From: Bacillota bacterium
GTDB taxonomy: Bacteria > Bacillota > Clostridia > Christensenellales > SZUA-584
Length of the DNA: 11,421 bases
Direction: 5' to 3'
NCBI GenBank assembly: GCA_023399095.1
Contig: JAEWQS010000009.1
Location: forward strand, 1 to 11,421
Position numbers and translations under genes: made by a program. Positions 6,261 through 11,421 of the stretch are shown here, one piece after another. Under the pieces are notes generated by a model. The model did not search any database and had not been told where the DNA came from. It was given only the letters and a program-made list of their open reading frames with translations. Numbering within the stretch: the stretch's first letter is position 1; each line of letters starts with the position of its first letter.

Positions 6261-7949
6261 ATGGATGATTCAAATCAAGCACAACTGCCTGAGGGAGCAG
6301 GAGAAGTGAAACAAGCAGGGGAGCTTGATCATGAACAGCAAGCGCCAAAATTATCGGCGGATGCCTCATATGAGGTTTGTTATACCGACGAAGGCGTGTA
6401 TCTTGAAATTACACGGGAGCAGGAAAACGGCGAGCCGCTGCATCAAGAATTTGTGCTGTTCGATTTATGCCGCAGAGGAATTGATGGGTTTAACGTCGAT
6501 ATTCTGCGTTTGAGCCTTCGCCGCAAAGATATACGTATCCGCCTGGGAGGGCCGCAGGCTCAAAAACCTGCGGAGTCTGATGTGGCCGTGGCTGTGTCGT
6601 CGAACGGTATGACAGCAAGCATGATGCTGTTTCCTCCTGTAGTATCGGGCGGCGAAAAAACAGCGGAAGAGGTGCTTGAACGCATAAGGACAGAATGTGA
6701 AATCACATTTGGTCTTGACGAAGCGCTCGTCAGGGATACTGTAAACAATAAAGTTTACAATAAATATCTTGAGATAGCACAAGGGAAACCAGCGGAAAAG
6801 GGCAAAGACGGTGAAATCGTCTTTGCGTTCAGCGCGAAGCGCAGCTATGCGCCTGAAATTCTGCCGGATGGCAGTGCCGACTATAAAAGTTTAAAGCTTT
6901 TTGAACGTGTGTCCGAGGGGGACGTGGTGGCCACCGTTCTGCCGCCAGAGGACGGGATCGACGGGATGACGGTAAAGGGTGCAGCCATCCCTGCACAACG
7001 AGGCAAGGAAAAGAAACTGCCCAAAGGCAAGAATGTGAAGGAATCGGAAGACGGCAAAACGCTGATTGCGGAGAAAAGCGGTCGTGTCGATTTTGTAAAA
7101 GGCAGGGTGGAAGTCTCCGATGTTTATCATGTGGTGGGAGACGTTGACATGGGCGTTGGTAATGTCGTGTTCGACGGCGATGTGACAATTGACGGGAGCG
7201 TCATAGCCGGGCTTTCGATTGAGGCAACAGGAAGCATCGAGGTGCGTGGCTTTGTGGAAGGCGCTACGCTGACTGCAGGCAAGGATATCGTGCTGCGCAA
7301 CGGAATGCAGGGAATGAGCCAGGGCAAGCTCGAAGCAGGCGGAAATGTGGTGGCGCGTTTTATTGAAAGAACCTCCGTCACAGCACATGGCAGCGTCTAT
7401 GCAGACTATATCGTTCATTGTCTGATTGTAGCAAGCGATTCCGTTGTACTCAAGGGCAAATGGGGCAAGCTGCTGGGTGGTGTGATCCGTGCGGGCAAGG
7501 AAGTGACCGCCAATACCATCGGGGCTTCAGGAAGCGACCAAACGCAGATTGAGCTGGGTATATTGCCTGATGAGCGTGCGCGATACACCAAGCTGGACGC
7601 GGAGCGCGGCCAGATAAAAGCGCAGCTGAACCGCATTCAAAACATCACGAGAATGCCTCCGCCAAATGATATATCTGCCGACCGGCTCGCGATGCGGCAG
7701 AAGCTTATTCAGACAGCAGAGCAGCTTGAGGAGCAGTACGACAGCATCGTGCAGCAAATGGAAGCGCTTAAGGAAGCGCTGTCCTCCAATAGCGAGGCGC
7801 GTGTCAATGCGATTAGAGCCATATACCCAAACGTGAGAATTCAGATCGACTCAGGTTTCCTGACAACAAAGTCTACGATCGAATTTGCGACTTTCCGCTG
7901 CATCAACGGACAGATTGTCTTTACATCATGTGAGGTTAGAAGCTCATAA
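6261..7949 (+). CDS. FapA (DUF342)-family beta-helix protein
   Basis: This 562-residue protein belongs to the flagellar-assembly-protein-A/DUF342 family. A Gln/Glu-rich, probably disordered start (about 1-30) is followed by the FapA N-terminal domain (about 35-280), with the family's acidic GDVVATVLPPEDGIDGMTVKG stretch in two parts near 220-240. From about 285 to 425 comes a right-handed beta-helix of short repeats such as GDVDMGVGNVVFDGDVTIDG and ASDSVVLKG. A coiled coil lies at about 440-515 and a beta-rich tail at 516-562. No signal peptide or membrane segment is seen, so it is probably cytosolic. Members are often encoded near motility or pilus genes, but the function is poorly known. 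ATG at 6261 follows AAGGAG with 9 nt spacing. It appears monocistronic and converges on the pil genes. Confidence 0.85.
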   Translation: MDDSNQAQLPEGAGEVKQAGELDHEQQAPKLSADASYEVCYTDEGVYLEITREQENGEPLHQEFVLFDLCRRGIDGFNVDILRLSLRRKDIRIRLGGPQAQKPAESDVAVAVSSNGMTASMMLFPPVVSGGEKTAEEVLERIRTECEITFGLDEALVRDTVNNKVYNKYLEIAQGKPAEKGKDGEIVFAFSAKRSYAPEILPDGSADYKSLKLFERVSEGDVVATVLPPEDGIDGMTVKGAAIPAQRGKEKKLPKGKNVKESEDGKTLIAEKSGRVDFVKGRVEVSDVYHVVGDVDMGVGNVVFDGDVTIDGSVIAGLSIEATGSIEVRGFVEGATLTAGKDIVLRNGMQGMSQGKLEAGGNVVARFIERTSVTAHGSVYADYIVHCLIVASDSVVLKGKWGKLLGGVIRAGKEVTANTIGASGSDQTQIELGILPDERARYTKLDAERGQIKAQLNRIQNITRMPPPNDISADRLAMRQKLIQTAEQLEEQYDSIVQQMEALKEALSSNSEARVNAIRAIYPNVRIQIDSGFLTTKSTIEFATFRCINGQIVFTSCEVRSS

Positions 7950-7977
7950 CAACATGATCAATTAATAAAGAAATAAG

Positions 7978-8012
7978 AATGCCCCGCATGACCAGATGAT
8001 TTGCGGGGCATT
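7978..8012. terminator. Strong intrinsic terminator, probably bidirectional
   Basis: An 11-bp perfect stem (AATGCCCCGCA at 7978-7988 with TGCGGGGCATT at 8002-8012) encloses a 13-nt loop. Downstream on the plus strand is GTTTTG, and on the minus strand CTTATTTCTTTATT. It ends the FapA-like transcript 28 nt after its stop and can also end the incoming pilMNO transcript, which stops at 8045. Confidence 0.85.
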
Positions 8013-8044
8013 GTTTTGTGATAATGTTTTATAAGCCGTTACTT

Positions 8045-8707
8045 CTATTTAAATACGTCACCACCAAATTCATGACCGCTGTCGAACTGATAAGCCGTGT
8101 CCGCCGGGATATCACCTACCATGCAGTAGAATTCGAGGTTCAGCGAGATATTCAGCTTGTCGCTTGGTTTGGTGGTCGTGGAGGATACTGCTTCGCCGTC
8201 TTCTGCCGTCTCTGTGGTGGTCACATCTTCTTCCGCGCCTTGCTGGGCACCAACGCCGATTACCTTGACAAAGAATTCGCCGTCTGCCAGTTCCGAAAGC
8301 ACACTTTTGAGGCCGTCATAGCTGCTCTGCATGGTCACTGTGACGGGGCAGGCGATCATGAGTCCGGTTTGCCTTGTTTCGCCGAACGCAAAGGTTTGCT
8401 TGTCGGCATGCTCCTTCACAGTCTTTTCCAGATACACAAGGATGGCAGGCTGATCGTACCCATGAGCAATCCCAGCGCTTAAATCGGCGACCTGTTGCTC
8501 CTTGCCTGAAAGACTCTTGATCAGCTCGTCATTTTTGAGCTGCTGCTGCGACTTGTTATACAGCTCCGTCTGTTTTTCTTCAGTCTTTGTCTTGAGTGTT
8601 TTCATATCCTCAATATAAGGGTTTAAGAACAGCAGCCAGTAAGCGCATATCACGATCAGAACAAGAAGTATCAGTACGAGCGTTTTTTCGCGTTTTGTCA
8701 TCGTCAT
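8045..8707 (-). CDS. pilO: PilO-like type IV pilus/T2SS alignment-complex protein
   Basis: This 220-residue protein has a basic N-terminus, one membrane helix at about 8-29, a coiled coil (about 30-75, rich in Lys, Glu and Gln) and an alpha/beta periplasm-side domain from about 85 on. That is the PilO/GspM layout. Similarity is by architecture and position more than by residues. PilO pairs with PilN and links the cytoplasmic PilM ring and motor to the pilus. An acidic, threonine-rich insert (around 157-182, with TTTE and STTTKPSD) probably loops out of the ferredoxin-like fold. The ATG overlaps the PilN stop as ATGA (8704-8707) and is preceded by GAGGAGG. A second ATG two codons later is possible. 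It is the last gene of the operon before a strong terminator. Confidence 0.75.
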   Translation of the reverse strand: MTMTKREKTLVLILLVLIVICAYWLLFLNPYIEDMKTLKTKTEEKQTELYNKSQQQLKNDELIKSLSGKEQQVADLSAGIAHGYDQPAILVYLEKTVKEHADKQTFAFGETRQTGLMIACPVTVTMQSSYDGLKSVLSELADGEFFVKVIGVGAQQGAEEDVTTTETAEDGEAVSSTTTKPSDKLNISLNLEFYCMVGDIPADTAYQFDSGHEFGGDVFK

Positions 8708-9327
8708 GAGGCCACCTCCTCGGACTGTTCAGGTATTACGCTGCTGCCTTCGGCATCAGCTTCGCTTCCGTCTTCCACCAACGCTTCACCGCTCAGAGAT
8801 ATCGGCAGCGCGGCTGTCAGTGAGAACATGGTGCTGTTGCTTTCCTCGGATACTGTGCTTGTGGATACGAACACACTGCTGAAAAGATCGGATTCCCTTA
8901 GGTGCAGGCTTAATGTGGCCACCTCAGCATCGCCCGGAGCAGTGCCAGTGATTTGAAGCTGGTTGCCCGTCAGCGACATGTACGTGATTTGCGCGCTGGT
9001 TGGCAGCGCATTTTCAATGTCCTCTAAGTATGCCAGAATGTCCGAGCGTGATTCATGCAGTAGCGTTAATTCATCGAGCTGCCCAGTAAGCTGTGCGTCT
9101 CGTTCCGTATTTGTGAGCAGGTCTTCCTCTGTAAAAGTGAACGCTTGAGCCTGCTGATCGAGCCCTGTGAGCTTCGCTTGCGCATTGGCGCGGCTGTTCA
9201 TCGGCAGCAGTATGCCCACCGCCGCAAATGCCGTAAGACACATCGCGCCGATCAGCAGACCCACAAAAAGCTTTTTTCGGTTTTTCGAATTCTTTCTTTT
9301 GACAAATAGGTTGATATCGTTTTTCAT
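8704..9327 (-). CDS. pilN: PilN-like type IV pilus alignment-complex protein
   Basis: This 207-residue protein has the PilN layout: a short cytoplasmic start with INLF at 5-8, matching the INLLP peptide by which PilN docks in PilM, then a run of lysines and arginines. One membrane helix spans about 19-42, a coiled or helical stretch about 50-95, and a small alpha/beta domain (about 95-180) contains the PilN-type ALPTSAQITYMSLTGNQLQITG segment. The acidic tail after about 185 (EDGSEADAEGSS and onward) looks disordered. It should form heterodimers with PilO. The gene overlaps PilM upstream and PilO downstream by 4 nt each, which points to tight translational coupling and matched amounts. Confidence 0.8.
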   Translation of the reverse strand: MKNDINLFVKRKNSKNRKKLFVGLLIGAMCLTAFAAVGILLPMNSRANAQAKLTGLDQQAQAFTFTEEDLLTNTERDAQLTGQLDELTLLHESRSDILAYLEDIENALPTSAQITYMSLTGNQLQITGTAPGDAEVATLSLHLRESDLFSSVFVSTSTVSEESNSTMFSLTAALPISLSGEALVEDGSEADAEGSSVIPEQSEEVAS

Positions 9328-10361
9328 GGCATTTCCTCACTTAACGTGGCGGCATAGGCGTTGAGCAGGAACGCAAAGCCGGGGTTGTCCCCATTGCCAG
9401 AGGGGATCAGGCTCGCCGCAGGGGAGACCGGAATGGCCAGGTGCTTGCGTATATACGCATTGAGCCCCGGCAGCAAAGCGCCGCCGCCTGATGTATAGAT
9501 TGCGCGGATAGGGCGTTTGGTGCGGTTGCGGTAATAATCGAGAACGCGGTTAACTTCCTGCAGCAGCGCATCCACTTCATACACCACGGCGGCCTTGAGA
9601 TCGGCGTTTTTATGCGGCTTGTTTAAATAATCGGCCTCGCGCTTTAGCAGCTCGGACGAGAGCACATCGCGCCCTGTCGCTTTGGCGATGGCATCGGTTA
9701 AGCTTTGACCCGAGCGCTTGAGCATATTGCTTGCGTAAAACCGACCGTTGTCATACAGGCTCACGCGCGTATGCCGTGTGCCAAAGTCCAGCATGCAAAT
9801 GCCGCCGTTTAAAGAAAACTCCTTGTTGCGCTGGTGATGAAGCCTTAACAGCTTTTCACATGCGTTTTCGCAGGTGTCCACCACGTTAAGCGTGAGCCCC
9901 GCGGACTTAAATGTCTTTTTGTATTTACCCAAAATGCGCTGATGAACGCAGGTGACAAGCACCGTATACATCTTGATGCCTTCTTCCTCCGTCGTTCCCG
10001 CGATTTTATAATCAATGAAATATTTGTCCGGCTCCACGGGCAGATAGCCCGCAATCTCATGCAGCACGTTTTGATACAGCTGCTCTTCGCCGAGTATCGG
10101 AAGCGTGAAGTGGCGGATGATGATATCGTTGCCGCTGACCACAAGGCTGCATTTGCCGCTGCCGAGCTTGGCCAGCCTGCGCGACTTTCTGAGCGCCTCC
10201 ACGAGCGCGTCCTCATAGACGATGGTGAGGTCGTCGATGCAGCCCTCGGGCATTTTGTGCACGGCGAATTTGACGATTCTGCCGTCTGCCGAGGTCTGCA
10301 CGATTTTCAGGTTGGAGTGGCCGATATCCACAGATATCGCCGCTGTCTGTACGATGGGCAT
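9324..10361 (-). CDS. pilM: PilM, actin-like ATPase of the type IV pilus machinery
   Basis: This 345-residue protein has the actin/FtsA-like ATPase motifs of PilM. Phosphate-1 is SVDIGHSNLK at 10-19 (Asp12, Gly14), phosphate-2 is MLDFGTRHTR at 190-199 (Asp192, Gly194), and the adenosine motif is SGGGALLPGL at 291-300. PilM is cytoplasmic, binds the N-terminal peptide of PilN and couples the PilNO inner-membrane complex to the assembly motor. ATG at 10361 follows AAGGAGG with 6 nt spacing. That site overlaps the TAA of the upstream beta-helix gene (10375-10373). The stop overlaps PilN as ATGA. Phosphate-1 has His and Asn where many relatives have small residues. No motor ATPase, platform protein or prepilin is in the window, so those genes would lie beyond the right edge or elsewhere. 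Confidence 0.9.
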   Translation of the reverse strand: MPIVQTAAISVDIGHSNLKIVQTSADGRIVKFAVHKMPEGCIDDLTIVYEDALVEALRKSRRLAKLGSGKCSLVVSGNDIIIRHFTLPILGEEQLYQNVLHEIAGYLPVEPDKYFIDYKIAGTTEEEGIKMYTVLVTCVHQRILGKYKKTFKSAGLTLNVVDTCENACEKLLRLHHQRNKEFSLNGGICMLDFGTRHTRVSLYDNGRFYASNMLKRSGQSLTDAIAKATGRDVLSSELLKREADYLNKPHKNADLKAAVVYEVDALLQEVNRVLDYYRNRTKRPIRAIYTSGGGALLPGLNAYIRKHLAIPVSPAASLIPSGNGDNPGFAFLLNAYAATLSEEMP

Positions 10362-10372
10362 ATTCTGCCTCC

Positions 10373-11421
10373 TTAGTTTATACGGCCCACAGCCGTAACG
10401 GTTTGTCCTTGAATCACGTCAGAGGTGGGGGTGTTGCTGCTGCCTACGCCCGAACCTGAACTGGGAAAGAAGAAAGGGTTATTGGCTTTCACACTGTCGA
10501 TGTAGCTTTGGTCATACGAGATCGCGAGATTTTTGCCATTTATGTGTACGGTTCCTTTGGCAACCAGTGCTGTCATGCCGGGACTGCCATTTAGAAAAAC
10601 GTCACCGCCGGAGAAAAAGATGCCTTTTCCGGAAAAATCGCCAAGGTTTAGCTGGGTTGCGGAATAAACCACACCGTAAGACCCGCCCGCACCGGTGATG
10701 TTTATGGGGCCGACCGCATAATAGCTGCAGTTATAATCACTTCCCCAACGGACTTCAATGGATTCACCAGCCATGATAAATCCCGTTCTATTGCAGCTCG
10801 AAATTTTAACGATGCCGTCGCAGATAATATTACCAGAAAAGGAACCGCCTGAAAATTCCACAATGTCTCGGCAGTATATATTTCCATAAAATTCGGTGCC
10901 GGATATAGTTAAAATACCATCGCAGTAGATATCCTTGTAAACCGGTGCCCATGCATTGATGGTTAGGTTGCCCTGACAATATATGATGCCTTGTGAGATT
11001 GCGTTTACGTTAGCTAAATATGAACCTGAAGGGAGTATTTTGACGTTGCTATCTAAATTAGGGTTGCTATAGGATGGGTAGGGTATTGGATCGCCGATGG
11101 CAGCAGCGGCGTTCGTATCAACTGTCACATTATAGTTAACACCACCACCATTCTTCGTCCAAGAGTTTGGTGTATATTTATTGCATATAATGGTAGCATT
11201 ATTAGGCGTGACGCCACTGTAATTATGATTCACATGTAAAGTGCCGCCCGCATATAATGGGATGCCATCAAAAAACCATTCTCCGCTACTTCTTAAATCA
11301 ATACGCAGCACTTTGACACTGCCGTTCACGGCATACTTCGTGCCGTCCGTGGCCGTGGCCTCGCACGATATGAGTATATCGCCCGTGTTGTCATCGGCAT
11401 TGATGTTGCCCGCGCTGAAGG
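10373..11421 (-). CDS. PilX-like/polymer-forming beta-helix protein of the pilus operon, partial (5' end beyond window)
   Basis: The frame is open from the stop at 10373 to the right edge. An in-frame GTG at 11329 is not a likely start, because coding continues upstream with FSAGNINADDNTGDILIS, so the N-terminus lies outside the window. The visible part of about 349 residues has a Gly/Asn/Ser-rich region, then a repeat block of 17-18-residue turns of the type IYCxGxLxIxG, as in bactofilin/DUF342-like beta-helices. Turns read IYCQGNLTI, IYCDGILTISG, IYCRDIVEFSG and IICDGIVKISS, continuing to KGTVHINGK. Low charge and high Ser/Gly/Asn content suit an exported protein. Clostridial PilX-N-terminal proteins beside pilMNO look like this, so I infer a minor pilin or pilus-associated surface protein. 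It lies 11 nt before PilM, whose ribosome binding site overlaps its stop. Confidence 0.7.
   Translation of the reverse strand, partial: FSAGNINADDNTGDILISCEATATDGTKYAVNGSVKVLRIDLRSSGEWFFDGIPLYAGGTLHVNHNYSGVTPNNATIICNKYTPNSWTKNGGGVNYNVTVDTNAAAAIGDPIPYPSYSNPNLDSNVKILPSGSYLANVNAISQGIIYCQGNLTINAWAPVYKDIYCDGILTISGTEFYGNIYCRDIVEFSGGSFSGNIICDGIVKISSCNRTGFIMAGESIEVRWGSDYNCSYYAVGPINITGAGGSYGVVYSATQLNLGDFSGKGIFFSGGDVFLNGSPGMTALVAKGTVHINGKNLAISYDQSYIDSVKANNPFFFPSSGSGVGSSNTPTSDVIQGQTVTAVGRIN

Noticed and set aside
8018..8482. 154-residue open frame on the plus strand just after the terminator
   Set aside because: It is antisense to the PilO-like gene, has no good ribosome binding site, and its Cys/Gly/Phe-rich content fits no domain.
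11327..11329. GTG as start of the beta-helix protein
   Set aside because: The frame stays open to the window edge with protein-like sequence and no Shine-Dalgarno before the GTG. The gene is therefore partial.
1..11421. CRISPR arrays, tRNA/rRNA genes, insertion sequences
   Set aside because: I saw no regularly spaced direct repeats, cloverleaf-like segments, transposase-like proteins or terminal inverted repeats. The only internal repetition is protein-level beta-helix turns.

Overview
The window looks like the chromosome of an anaerobic, low-to-mid-GC Firmicute, probably of the class Clostridia. The reasons are the mix of families (a CoA-disulfide-reductase/rhodanese fusion, a YfcC/ArcD-type carrier, a WYL regulator, a FapA/DUF342 protein and a compact pilMNO set), strong AGGAGG-type ribosome binding sites and SigA-like promoters. 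The genus cannot be read from the sequence. Most of the window is near 50-57% GC, with one clearly AT-rich gene at 3080-3598.

Region 1 (1-3016, plus strand) is a three-gene operon. It holds a flavin disulfide reductase fused to a rhodanese, an ArsR/SmtB-type repressor starting 1 nt after it, and a LOR/SDH (TIGR00300-type) ornithine-cyclodeaminase-like protein starting 16 nt later. The first two suggest persulfide or thiol handling with a cysteine-rich sensor. The third family is known from ornithine/arginine catabolism, so its place here is a puzzle. The reductase has lost the family's catalytic cysteine (Ser44) and carries a cysteine five residues further on (Cys49).

Region 2 (3080-6152) has a YfcC/DcuC-family membrane carrier followed 8 nt downstream by an AT-rich ICMT/phospholipid-methyltransferase-like membrane protein, both on the minus strand. 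A WYL-domain transcription factor is divergent from them. The carrier has a near-consensus promoter (TTGACA, 17 nt, CATAAT), and a 26-bp palindrome sits across its spacer and -10. This palindrome is a good candidate operator for the WYL protein.

Region 3 (6153-8016) is a monocistronic FapA/DUF342 beta-helix protein ending in a strong intrinsic terminator that may serve both strands.

Region 4 (8045-11421, minus strand) is the distal end of a type IV pilus/type II secretion-like operon. In transcription order it has a partial beta-helix protein that enters from beyond the right edge, then PilM, PilN and PilO. These three are linked by 4-nt ATGA overlaps and should form the inner-membrane alignment complex. 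The partial protein has a run of 17-18-residue turns, each with a cysteine in the same place.
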